Source: Acinetobacter wuhouensis
GTDB lineage: Bacteria; Pseudomonadota; Gammaproteobacteria; Pseudomonadales; Moraxellaceae
NCBI RefSeq assembly: GCF_001696605.3
Contig: NZ_CP031716.1
Span: forward strand, 3,100,001 to 3,164,000
Length of the DNA stretch: 64,000 bases
Direction: 5' to 3'
Positions within the stretch are counted from its first letter, which is position 1. The number at the start of each line of letters is the position of its first letter. Of this stretch, positions 39,301 to 48,635 are shown in pieces. Both the position numbers and the translations under genes were made by a program. Under the pieces are notes generated by a model that made no database searches, had not been told where the DNA came from, and saw only the letters and a program-made list of their open reading frames with translations.

Positions 39301-39325
39301 AAAAGTGCGTATAACGCACTTTTTT
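39301..39325 (+). terminator. terminator upstream of dusC
   Basis: AAAAGTGCGT / ACGCACTTTT, 10 bp, loop ATA, followed by T. It ends transcription of the small Cys-rich gene and is only 9 bp from the dusC start. Confidence 0.85.
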
Positions 39326-39333
39326 ACGATTCA

Positions 39334-40272
39334 ATGGTAGTGACTTTGAAACTCATCCTTGCACCAATGGAAGGCTTAACTGACCCAATTATGCGTGATG
39401 TTCTTACGTCTGTGGGAAGTTTTGACTGGTGTGTAACTGAGTTTATTCGGGTGACGGATTCTGTATTGCCTGATCATATCTACCATACGTATTGTCCTGA
39501 ACTGAAAAATGACGGCAAAACAGCTGCAGGCACACCTGTACATGTGCAATTTTTAGGAAATAACCCTGAAATGTTGGCTGCCAATGCCGTACGTGCTGCT
39601 GAACTCGGCGCACCTGCGATCGATATGAATTTTGGTTGTCCTGCCAAAACAGTCAATCGTCATCGTGGCGGTTCAGTGCTTTTAGATGAACCAGAAGTGG
39701 TTTATGAATTGGTTAAAGCGGTACGTGATGCTGTTCCTGCTCATATCCCTGTTTCAGCGAAAATGCGTTTAGGTTATCTTGATCGTAATTTCACGATGGA
39801 AAATGCACACGCCATCGAAGATGCTGGTGCGTCTTGGGTTACCGTCCATGCGCGTACCAAAGCCGATGGTTATACCCCACCCGCTTTTTGGGATTTATTG
39901 CATCCGATTCGTGAAACTTTAAAAATCAATGTGATTGCTAATGGTGAGATTTGGACCAATGCAGATGCCAAGCAATGTCAGCTTGAATCTGGTTGTGAAG
40001 ATCTCATGATTGGTCGTGGTGCTGTAACCACACCTGATTTAACCCAATGCATCCGCCAAAATACAGATCAACCATTAATTACGTGGAATGAATTGCTCGG
40101 TCTGCAAATTCGTTTCTTAAATGGTACATATAAAAAAGAAATGAATATGGTGGGTCGTTATAAGCAATGGCTTGGAATGATGTCGAAACATTATCCTGAA
40201 GCCAAAGCCTTATGGGACGAAGTAAAACGTCTTAAAAAAATTGATGAAGTGTTAGAAAAATTAAAAGCTTAG
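39334..40272 (+). CDS. dusC: tRNA-dihydrouridine(16) synthase
   Basis: DusC reduces U16 of tRNA with FMN/NADPH. The start region LKLILAPMEGLTDPIMRDVL, CGCPAKTVNRHRGG-type motif (here NFGCPAKTVNRHRGG with catalytic Cys), VSAKMRLGY and NGEIWTNADA all match DusC. I use ATG 39334 (312 residues) because the upstream frame runs into a terminator; GTG 39340 is also possible. The ribosome site is weak. Confidence 0.9.
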   Translation: MVVTLKLILAPMEGLTDPIMRDVLTSVGSFDWCVTEFIRVTDSVLPDHIYHTYCPELKNDGKTAAGTPVHVQFLGNNPEMLAANAVRAAELGAPAIDMNFGCPAKTVNRHRGGSVLLDEPEVVYELVKAVRDAVPAHIPVSAKMRLGYLDRNFTMENAHAIEDAGASWVTVHARTKADGYTPPAFWDLLHPIRETLKINVIANGEIWTNADAKQCQLESGCEDLMIGRGAVTTPDLTQCIRQNTDQPLITWNELLGLQIRFLNGTYKKEMNMVGRYKQWLGMMSKHYPEAKALWDEVKRLKKIDEVLEKLKA

Positions 40273-40306
40273 TCTTTCTAATTTATATCCTCTTTACCAC
40301 CTCAAT

Positions 40307-40678
40307 TTACTCTGCTTCATTCTTGTGTATTTCTAGAATTTGGGTAATTTCTTCAGCTTGAAATTCTTTGACCAAATTCGATGTTGGGTTTAAAACCAAA
40401 GTTGCCCCCTTGGTAATTTCAAAGAGTTTTCTGGCATTTAAAACAAGATACTCAGCATCTGTTCCAATATCTTGCTGAATCATTTCTAACTCTAAAAAGA
40501 ATGGAATCGCTTGATCACCTTCTGGAGTTTCAAGTACTCGAAATTGCAATTTGTTATCGCTATCTTGAGTCCCTAAGCAATAAATATCGGATACAAGTAG
40601 TTGATCGATAAACTCAGGAATAAGCTCATAGTTTTCTTGGGTTTGGGTGAAGAGTTGTTGGAGATTTGGCATAGTCAT
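40307..40678 (-). CDS. SseB-like N-terminal domain protein
   Basis: A 123-residue acidic protein. Segments IPFFLELEMIQQ, YLVLNARKLFEITKG and LVLNPTSNLVKEFQAEEI match the SseB N-terminal domain family (PF07179), found in enhancers of secretion systems and in standalone proteins of unknown role. It lies next to type VI genes, but a secretion role is not shown. Start ATG at 40678 or 40672. Confidence 0.7.
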   Translation of the reverse strand: MTMPNLQQLFTQTQENYELIPEFIDQLLVSDIYCLGTQDSDNKLQFRVLETPEGDQAIPFFLELEMIQQDIGTDAEYLVLNARKLFEITKGATLVLNPTSNLVKEFQAEEITQILEIHKNEAE

Positions 40679-40701
40679 TCCTAATATTGTTTATAATTTT
40701 T

Positions 40702-41640
40702 TCAACTTTCCCAACCGACATACCATTGATTTAATTTTGGTTTATCAAATTCAAGTTGAAGACCATTCTTTTCACACGCAATTTTATTTTTTTCCAACAA
40801 ATGATGGACTTCTTGAAATAATTTTTCATTTGCATATTCAGTATTTTTCAACTTTTCAGAATAAATACAGGCTTTTTCCAAACTCTCTCCACGAGAATCC
40901 AATGCATAAATTTGCATTAAATAAAAAGCTAGATTTCCATCTTGATTTAAATCAAATACAAGTTGCACAGTATTTGAGAACTTCTTCATTTCATCTTTAT
41001 TTTTCAATACTTTTACTTGCCTTAGATCTTGAAAATACATGTTAAAATCAAAAGAATTCTCTTCTGTTTCTAGTTGCTTATTATTAATTATAAATGCAAT
41101 ATATTCTTTGATTTCTCCCCTTCGTCCAGCGCTGATTGTCTGATCAAAGTAATTACTCATTAAATCTTGTATTTTCTTATCATCTAATTGAGTAATTTTT
41201 TTTAATAAATCAAACGAAGTACCACCTGTCGCCATTTCTTCGTCATTATATAAATGAAGAAGTTTAACTTTTGCATTAATTTGACCAGCTTGTGCTAACT
41301 CATAATATTTTTTATATATTTTAAATTTTTCATCGTAGGTTAATGGCTCATTAATTTCAGCCAACTCCCTACCTGCATTAGTTGCATAAATTGCATTTAA
41401 ATCTTTTTGTGCAGCTTTTTTTTCAATAATTTTTATCTCTTTATCATTGTTCTGATCATATTGTGTTACTTGATAAAAACTAGCTGCGGTTTCAGTCTGT
41501 TTTGGACTCCAATTTTGATTTTCTAACCAATTTATATCTTCCACTTTTATTTCTCTCTTATTTTCTGATACAGCATTATTTTGAGGTTCACTACAACCCA
41601 ATATGAACAACGATAAAACTAAAAAACTGACTTTTTTCAT
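40702..41640 (-). CDS. periplasmic lipoprotein, candidate immunity protein (second copy)
   Basis: 312 residues with a lipoprotein signal and lipobox ILGCS. The helical body contains Sel1-like turns (AQAGQINAKVKLLHLY; AFYLMQIYALDSRGESLEKACIYSEKL). It is a diverged paralogue of the lipoprotein at 41906-42847, with matching patterns near NEP...Y..K..IY and in YLMQ.Y. AGGTATCGA precedes the ATG. Immunity to a periplasm-acting VgrG effector is inferred from position; no family name is assigned. Confidence 0.65.
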   Translation of the reverse strand: MKKVSFLVLSLFILGCSEPQNNAVSENKREIKVEDINWLENQNWSPKQTETAASFYQVTQYDQNNDKEIKIIEKKAAQKDLNAIYATNAGRELAEINEPLTYDEKFKIYKKYYELAQAGQINAKVKLLHLYNDEEMATGGTSFDLLKKITQLDDKKIQDLMSNYFDQTISAGRRGEIKEYIAFIINNKQLETEENSFDFNMYFQDLRQVKVLKNKDEMKKFSNTVQLVFDLNQDGNLAFYLMQIYALDSRGESLEKACIYSEKLKNTEYANEKLFQEVHHLLEKNKIACEKNGLQLEFDKPKLNQWYVGWES

Positions 41641-41647
41641 TCGATAC

Positions 41648-41713
41648 CTATCTAGGAATTTTTAACCATTGCCCGACAGTAATTTTATTAGGATCCTCCG
41701 TTGTATTTACTAT
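41648..41713 (-). pseudogene. remnant of a LysM-type VgrG tail
   Basis: In-frame with a stop at 41648-41650, the minus strand reads SLIVNTTEDPNKITVGQ then WLKIPR, which matches a LysM C-terminus and the end of the nearby VgrG (ANLIKVGQNLDIPIG). The stop is followed by an AGG ribosome site and the next lipoprotein ATG, just as at the vgrG/lipoprotein junction. No further coding similarity upstream. Likely the leftover of an older effector gene. Confidence 0.6.
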
Positions 41714-41905
41714 GAGTGAAGTAAAGCATTTAAAAATTAAATGAAAATAAAATAACGAAAATTCTTCACTCTTCCTTATTACACTAATAATGCATAAAAA
41801 TAATAATACATTTCAAAACAAATGATTAAATAATTAGTTTTTTTAATTTATCAAAGACAATCCAGTTTACCAACTAGTTAATTTTAAAAGCCTTAACTAG
41901 ATTAT

Positions 41906-42847
41906 CTAAAATTTAATTCCTTCCTGTTCTAAAATTTTTTCAGCTTCATAATTATATGAAATTCCAAATTCCTTATACCATTCATCATAATTAGCACCTA
42001 AAATATTTTTCTTATACATCTCAGATTTATTTAAACATAATTCTTTATCTTTTTCCGACTTAATCAAATTAACAAGGTTCAATTTATAAATTTTTACATC
42101 ATTATCATTAATATATTTAGGTACTAGCTGAGCCCAAGCACAAGCTTCAACAATATCTTTATCAACACCTATTCCATCTTTATAAAATTGCATTAAGTAT
42201 ATAGGAGATATATCATAACCTTTTTTTGCTAGAAATAAACTAGTATTAAAAAGATTGGAATTATCCTTCTTAGATAGATTTAATCCAGAAATTATTTTTT
42301 TATTAATCAACCAATTATCATTATTTTTTTTAGCCTCATCTTCTCCCATCGTTAATAAACTTAAATAAAAAGAGAAATTAGCTAAAACCCCGCCTTTAAT
42401 TCCTGTTTCCAATAATTTTTTTTGGATTTTAATAATATCTAAATAATTTAATTTACTTTCTTGGATTTCACTTACTTCACTAATATCAGTAGCTGCATAA
42501 GATGCTGCTAAAGGCTGACCACTTATACCTAATTGATAAATTTCATTATAATATAAGTCAACAGGCTCATTATTCTTCATTAATGAATCCTGCTCTAATT
42601 TATATTTCACCAACCTAGCACCTAAGTTATTTTTAGCAACTAAGGTATCTAATTTTTTTATATTTTCAATATTATTATTTTCTCCTAAATAATTATAAGC
42701 TAATACTGTTTCTTTAGCATCCCATTCATTTTTATTACTATCTAAAATTTTTTCCATACCAACTCCTAGTTTTTTGTTTTCCATATTACTTTCATTTTTT
42801 GAACATGAAGATAATAAAATTAAAAAAAATACACAAATTCTCTTCAT
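41906..42847 (-). CDS. periplasmic lipoprotein, candidate immunity protein (first copy)
   Basis: 313 residues with a lipoprotein signal (MKRICVFFLILLSSC). The mature region is helical with Sel1-like features (YLMQFYKDGIGVDKDIVEACAWAQL). The ATG lies 5 bp beyond the vgrG stop, with AGG inside the vgrG end, so translation is coupled. This is the standard place for the cognate immunity gene. AT-rich and asparagine/lysine-rich, unlike core neighbours, suggesting transfer. Confidence 0.68.
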   Translation of the reverse strand: MKRICVFFLILLSSCSKNESNMENKKLGVGMEKILDSNKNEWDAKETVLAYNYLGENNNIENIKKLDTLVAKNNLGARLVKYKLEQDSLMKNNEPVDLYYNEIYQLGISGQPLAASYAATDISEVSEIQESKLNYLDIIKIQKKLLETGIKGGVLANFSFYLSLLTMGEDEAKKNNDNWLINKKIISGLNLSKKDNSNLFNTSLFLAKKGYDISPIYLMQFYKDGIGVDKDIVEACAWAQLVPKYINDNDVKIYKLNLVNLIKSEKDKELCLNKSEMYKKNILGANYDEWYKEFGISYNYEAEKILEQEGIKF

Positions 42848-42852
42848 TTACA

Positions 42853-44925
42853 TTAACCTATTGGAATATCAAGGTTTTGCCCGACTTTAATTAAATTTGC
42901 CCGACTATACGGTATACCATTAACATCACAAATTCTTTGCCAAGTAGTTGAAAATTTTGCGGCGATACTTGATAAAGTATCTCCAGATTTCACTATATAT
43001 TTTGCTTTTAAATTATTATTACTACTACGATTTGGAGGTATGCTTGGTACTTTACCTGTTTGAATATTTGCAACATTAAACACTCTTAATGCTCCGGGAA
43101 GCTCAGTAACAATTTTACTAGCATGCCCTGATCCTAAAAATCTTGGAAAGACTCCCATGAACGGAAGTTCTGGAGTATTTCTCCACCATGTCAATGATGT
43201 TGGACCATATACAGTACCTACCCCTTTCAGCTTTGATAATTTTTCGCCCATACTAGTGCCTGATCTGTTCCCTTGCTGGCATGCTAGCAACATTATCGTT
43301 TGATTCTTATAACCGTTTCTCTTTATTGTCGCCAAAACAAAATTTGGATCTGTTGTATATCTATTTGCTCTCAAATTTGTATTTTGTTCAAGCATTCCTT
43401 GCCCGTTCTTATCAAATCCACCGTGAGTGAATATATAAAAAAACTTTTTGGGGAAGTATCCTCCATCTATTATTCTTTGCTTAGAAGCAATTGTCGTTTG
43501 ATTACCAGCTTCATTGTGAAACCATAACAATGCATCTAATTTTGTTGCAGATGTACGTAACTTATTCACTAAAATATCTGTTTTTTCTAGAATAGCTCCG
43601 ACAGGAACATCTGGTACTGCATCTAAGTGGAATCCTGCTTGTTTTTCATCATTGATTCTTTGTGCAAATACAGGATTCTTTCTTGTTACACTTGCTATAT
43701 ATTTTTGTGCTGTTGCTTGATCAGCAGGCACACTATAGGTACTATCAGCAAATATAACTTCATTTTCATATAACTGATAGGAAACTTCAGCTTTCATTAA
43801 AGTATCACATAAAAAAGATTTTCCTTCTTGTGGTAAGACTTCTAAATTATTGATATTCTGAGTTTGAGCATTTATATAACCAAAATTATCAGACTCTGTT
43901 AAAACAATTTCATCATTATTTTGTATTATTCTGACTTGCCTATTAGGAAGAATTTTTTTCGTTACACTATCTACTAAAAGTTTTTTCTCAATTGCTTCGT
44001 CTAATTTCAACAATGGTAATAATTGTAACTTATCGTTTACACGTCCTCCCCCAATAAACTTATGCTGCCCCGCTTTCACCTCAAACATAGCACCCGTTGT
44101 GACAAACACACCTGAACCGTTAATTTTCAGTTGTGAACCACCAGCTGTAAGTGTAATTTCCTTTGGACTCTTAAATTTAATCACATCCTCAGTTGAAATA
44201 ATTTGAATACCTTTACGTGCAATCAAATCTGCACCATCACCTTGTGCTTGAATCTCAACTTTACCTTTCCCTGCAAAAAACCTTGCACCCTCTTGCGCTG
44301 CAAATAAACTGATCTTAGAACTTGCATGACCAATCAATGATTTCTGCGTAGAGATATTGATACTTTCCCCTGCACTATGACTGATTTGTTTATCTGCTGA
44401 AATATGAATATCTTCATTGGTGGCTAAAGCAATCGAATTAGGTGCTGCAAGTACCATCAAGGCTTGTTTAAATGCATCGGCTTTGTCTTTTTCACCTTTT
44501 TCGATTTGATCAAGAAATTGTTTTAAGTTTTCTAGTACTTCTAGTGGATCGGTCTTTTGATTCTTCGCAACTTCGCTTAAGGCTTTTGAGTTGTTTAGAC
44601 TGCTTTCAAGTTGTTGTTTAGCTTCTTTGGCATCGAGGTGTGTACCTGTTACTTGATCTTGTTTGTATGTACTTAGGAGTAAGCCTTGTCCTGCACGTAC
44701 TGCACCCCATTGATCTGTTCTGAGTTCAAAGCCCTCTCCTCGTCCATCACTGGTATCTTTGTCTTTAGGATGACTCAGGTTTCCGAGGTTGAGTTGGCTT
44801 GCGCCATGACTATTTTGTAATTGAGTGGATATTTGCCCTGTGGTGTCATCAAAACGTAGTTGTCCAAAGCCTTCACCTTGGTATTCTTTGGAACGGATGC
44901 CCGCGAGTTTTTTGGTGTCTGGCAA
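42853..44925 (-). other. C-terminal half of VgrG: DUF2345, effector region and LysM
   Basis: In this 690-residue frame (from TTG 44925), DUF2345-type beta-helix repeats cover roughly residues 60-290 (GASQLNLGNLSHPKD, ISLFAAQEGARFFAGKGK). From ~450 comes a domain with FFYIFTHGGFDKNGQG (His501, 43423-43425) and TIMLLACQQGN (Cys549, 43279-43281), then GVGTVYGPTSLTWW. This matches caspase-like (clan CD) layouts seen in polymorphic toxins. A LysM module (YIVKSGDTLSSIAAKF ... IPIG, ~642-690) ends the protein and may bind peptidoglycan. Confidence 0.65.
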
Positions 44926-46616
44926 TTGTCCTTTGTTATCGAACTTCGTTGGACTGCGTTGGGCTTCGTGGATTCGTCCTACGACAAATGGACGATCGAT
45001 GTTTCCTCAAAGAAGTCGATAACAACGATTTCACCGATACGTGGTAGGAATCTTGCACCGTAGCCTTCGCCTGCCCATGGGGTAAGGACATCGACCCATG
45101 CGGAATCAGTATCGTTGTCATTTGTTCCTGCACCACCATCGTGTCCATGGTCTTCTGTTCGAGTGAAGAGGAAGCGTACTTTGATACGCCCCCATTCATC
45201 GACATGGATTTCTTCTCCACTCGGTCCTACTACTTTGGCACGTTGTGGATGGGTTGTTGGGCGGTGTTGGAGTGGATTGTATTCGGGTACGGTGGTGATG
45301 TTGCGTCGTTGTACTGTTAGGCTATTGGCTTGACGTTCTGCTGTTGTGTTGTCTGTGCTATTTGTATTTTGAGTTGTGCTTTGTTGGGTATGTTTCGGTA
45401 CCCAATTGCTTTCTTGTAGCAGTTTGTTGATCTGTTCTGTTAGATCTTTGGGTAGGTTGTTTTGGTTGTAGTAGTTTTTTTCGGTGATCAGAAATTCTTG
45501 ATCTGAGCCACTGTGTTGGTCGATCTCTGGGTGTTCGGTGAATTTGAACCAGTAGCCGACTTGTGCATCGCGTACGGTTGAGTTGGCAATAAATTGTTTG
45601 GATTGGCTGTTGTAGTAGTCACTGAGGTTTTGATTCAGTTTTTCAATTTGGCTGTTGTTGGATGCTGTAGCTTGGTCTTCACCATTGAGGTCTTGCATCC
45701 ATGCAGGGCTGATATGCCATGCTTGTTCTAAGCCTAAACTTGCATTGTCTTGGTTGTTGCTGTGTTGGTGTTTGCTTTGGACACTGCCTGCGCCTTCTTC
45801 TTGTTCTAAAGCATCAGCTTGCCAGCGTTGGACGTGGACGGCTGTGGGTTGTAGGCTGCGTTGTCCGATAAAACTGGTAATGCTGTCTTGTTTTTCTGTG
45901 GCACTGCTACGGTGATAACGGATATTTCTGCGGTCTAGGGCTTTGTATTGGCTATTGTCATCAATGAGGCGAAGTTTTTGGGCTTGGATTTGTGTTGCTG
46001 AATTGAGTACTTGCAATTGTGCTTCGTCAATCAGCCAATTGATGCCTTCGCTACGCATTAAACGAGTGAGAAAGTCGTAATCGCTTTCGTTACTTTGCAT
46101 GATGAATGGGCGGATGTCGTAGTCTTTTTTTAGTCCGCTTTTATCTAGACTTAGGCTTGATGCGAATAAAGGGCTTTTGTCTTGCCATTCTTTAAAGATG
46201 GTTTCGATGGCTTCAACTGCCGATTTGTTCATAAACACACGGCTGTTTCGGCGTTTGTGCCATAGTGAGGTGGCATCTTGTAGTTTGAGTTTGTAAATCG
46301 TCAGTGAACCGTCACTTTGCCCTTGAGCTGCTTCGGTAATAATGCCTGTGGTTCGGAACAGTTGTCCTTGATCAGTCACTTGGTCAATCGCAACTTGTGT
46401 ACCAATGAATTGTTTCAGAGGAATGGTTGCAGATGTTGATAGGCAAATCAGTTCAGCAGACACGCCTTGATTCAGCGCGTGTTGTCCGTCGATGCGTTGT
46501 AAGTAAACCTGTTGGTTTAAGTCTGTATTTGTAAATTGGATATGAATGGCACGTTTTTGGGCGGTAAGTCCAAGTTGATCCAAGATTTTATTGATGCTGT
46601 TGACTAAGCTGTTCAT
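42853..46616 (-). pseudogene. vgrG: vgrG type VI spike with C-terminal effector region, broken by a 1-base frameshift
   Basis: The N-terminal frame (44979-46616, 545 aa) holds the gp27/gp5-like spike region and stops after EIVVIDFFEETSIVHLS. A second frame continues as DRPFVVGRIHEAQRSPTKF and then QLPDTKKLAGIRSKEYQGEG, the normal VgrG sequence. Adding one G at GAGGAAAC (45001-45008) restores one 1254-residue protein. Domains: gp27/gp5, DUF2345, transthyretin-like linker, caspase-like region, LysM. It is either a true mutation or a sequencing error. Confidence 0.85.
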
Positions 46617-46842
46617 TTTAATAATTGCTTTGGTTCAAATTTTTTAATTAGCCTCTACTATAAACGATTACTTAATGATATTCATCTAATCCAGTAAATT
46701 TCCAATAAAAAACCAACAACAACTTAGAATTTAAAATCAAATAGTTACAATTAGGTTTTAAAGAAAATCTGTCTAAAAAACTTAATCCAAACAATCAACA
46801 AAAACTTAATATAATTCAATTTTTCAAATAGATATCATGGAT

Positions 46843-47283
46843 TTAAGTCTTATAATTCGGTGAATTTTTACGCTTATAAAATTCAGCCACAATCACAGCG
46901 AAAACTAAACCACCAATCAGTGAAAAATGTTCTTGTACAAGAGCTAAATCTAAAGCACCTTGCTCAGCGGGCATTTCCCAAAAACGATGGGCAATTGGAA
47001 TAGTTGCTAATGTAAATATGCTAAGTGCGCCTGCGCCTAACCAAATCCAGCGACCACCGAGAATCACAAGTAATGAACCTAATAATTGCACCAGAATCGT
47101 CATACTGACAAATAATGCTGCAGGTTGTAAATTAAAATGAGCCATTTCAGCCATTGCCACATCAAAATGAAGGATTTTAGTCAATCCACTGATCCAAAAT
47201 ACTGAAGTCAGTAAAATTGCGATTGGATAATAGACCCAATGTTGCGTGGTCATCTGATTGATTATTTTTTGAATGAACATCAT
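46843..47283 (-). CDS. DoxX family membrane protein
   Basis: A 146-residue protein with four hydrophobic helices, the first carrying FWISGLTKILHFD, typical of DoxX. GAGGAACTT precedes the ATG. It lies after the isochorismatase-like gene, separated by a terminator-like hairpin. DoxX-type proteins are linked to redox and stress but have no defined reaction here. Confidence 0.82.
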   Translation of the reverse strand: MMFIQKIINQMTTQHWVYYPIAILLTSVFWISGLTKILHFDVAMAEMAHFNLQPAALFVSMTILVQLLGSLLVILGGRWIWLGAGALSIFTLATIPIAHRFWEMPAEQGALDLALVQEHFSLIGGLVFAVIVAEFYKRKNSPNYKT

Positions 47284-47343
47284 AAGTTCCTCTGCATCTT
47301 TGTCGCGATAACTCAGTCATTATTTTCATTGGCTTAGAATAAG

Positions 47344-47367
47344 AAAGGCATACTGATGTATGCCTTT
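47344..47367 (-). terminator. terminator of the isochorismatase-like gene
   Basis: AAAGGCATAC / GTATGCCTTT around TGAT, followed on the minus strand by CTTATTCT. Confidence 0.85.
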
Positions 47368-47375
47368 CGATAGTT

Positions 47376-48062
47376 TTATTTCGCTGCAACAGGTGCGATC
47401 ACTTCGTGTTTTGACGCTGTACGCTCTGGTGCTTTATGAACCATGGTGTATGCATAATCTACGCCCATACCGTATGCGCCAGAATGTTCACGGACAATAT
47501 CCATCACTTGATCATAAGTATCACGTTTCGCCCAATCACGTTGCCATTCAAGCAAAACTTGCTGCCAAGTTACAGGAATCACACCTGCTTGAATCATACG
47601 TTGCATTGCATAATCATGCGCTTCTTTGGTTGTACCACCTGAGGCATCTGCAACCATGTAGATTTCATAATCTGTGTCATGTAGTGCGCTTAAAGCAAAT
47701 GTTAGATTACATACTTCAGTCCAAAGACCAGACACAATAATTTTTTTACGGTTATTTTTAGCGAGAGAATCACGGACTTTTTGGTCATCCCAAGAGTTCA
47801 TTGAAGTACGTTCTAAAAGTGGTAAGTCTGGGAAAACATCTAACAGTTCAGGATAAGTATGTCCTGAGAAGCTATCTGTTTCTACTGTAGTAATCGTTGT
47901 TGGAATATTAAAAGCTTTCGCCGCTTTGGCTAATCCCACAGTGTTATTTTTCAATGTTTGACGGTCAATCGATTGTACGCCAAACGCCATTTGTGGTTGA
48001 TGATCAATGAAAATGATCTGTGAGTTCTCAGGTGTTAATACTTCTAAAATTGACTTGTTCAT
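47376..48062 (-). CDS. YcaC-like isochorismatase-fold hydrolase
   Basis: 228 residues. Catalytic-type residues are Asp in IIFIDHQPQM and Cys in GLWTEVCNLTFA, with a cis-peptide-like LWTEVC region, and PVTWQQVLLEWQRDW is typical of YcaC. The family includes hydrolases with unknown substrates; E. coli YcaC is an octamer. AAGGATGTAAAAC precedes the ATG. The protein is cytosolic. Confidence 0.88.
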   Translation of the reverse strand: MNKSILEVLTPENSQIIFIDHQPQMAFGVQSIDRQTLKNNTVGLAKAAKAFNIPTTITTVETDSFSGHTYPELLDVFPDLPLLERTSMNSWDDQKVRDSLAKNNRKKIIVSGLWTEVCNLTFALSALHDTDYEIYMVADASGGTTKEAHDYAMQRMIQAGVIPVTWQQVLLEWQRDWAKRDTYDQVMDIVREHSGAYGMGVDYAYTMVHKAPERTASKHEVIAPVAAK

Positions 48063-48191
48063 GTTTTACATCCTTAGGTAAGTTCGTTCTGTTTACTAAG
48101 ATATAAAAATAATTAATCACGAACAGCGCCATTTTTAGAACGATGCTTCTCCAATTTTGCGACATTATTTAGAATTTCTACAAAACAAGAT

Positions 48192-48635
48192 TCAATTCTC
48201 TAGAATATTCATAGACATATCGATATGTGGAATCCCACAATCTAGGTATTCTTCACCTGATAATTGAAAACCTAAATTTTCATAGAATTTTGTCGCATAA
48301 ACTTGTGCAGATAATTTTAATTGCGAACGTTTTTGATCTTTTGCAACCTGAATAATCTGTTGCATGAGTAATTGCCCAATCCCTTTACCACGATAAAGTT
48401 TAAGCACAGCAACACGACCAATACTGTTGTTTTCTAATAATCGTGCTGTGGCAATCGGTTGATTTTGATCATAGACGATGAAATGTAGTGACACTGCATC
48501 TTGCGCATCCCATTCATCATGTTCAGCAATATTTTGTTCTTGAATAAAGACTTCGCTACGGATCAGTTTTGCATGGTGTTCTAATTCAGTCCAAGATCCT
48601 GATTGAATTTGATATTTTGACTCATTCATTAACAC
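48192..48635 (-). CDS. GNAT family N-acetyltransferase
   Basis: 147 residues with the acetyl-CoA loop RVAVLKLYRGKGIGQLLMQQII and YATKFYENLGFQLSGEEYLDCGIPHIDM, a pattern like ElaA/YjcF-type GNAT proteins. The start is GTG 48635; ATG 48629 overlapping the methyltransferase stop is an alternative. Coupled to the methyltransferase gene. Confidence 0.85.
   Translation of the reverse strand: MLMNESKYQIQSGSWTELEHHAKLIRSEVFIQEQNIAEHDEWDAQDAVSLHFIVYDQNQPIATARLLENNSIGRVAVLKLYRGKGIGQLLMQQIIQVAKDQKRSQLKLSAQVYATKFYENLGFQLSGEEYLDCGIPHIDMSMNILEN

Noticed and set aside
44995..45012. Programmed ribosomal frameshift in vgrG
   Set aside because: No slippery heptamer or following structure is evident, and a single missing G explains the break.
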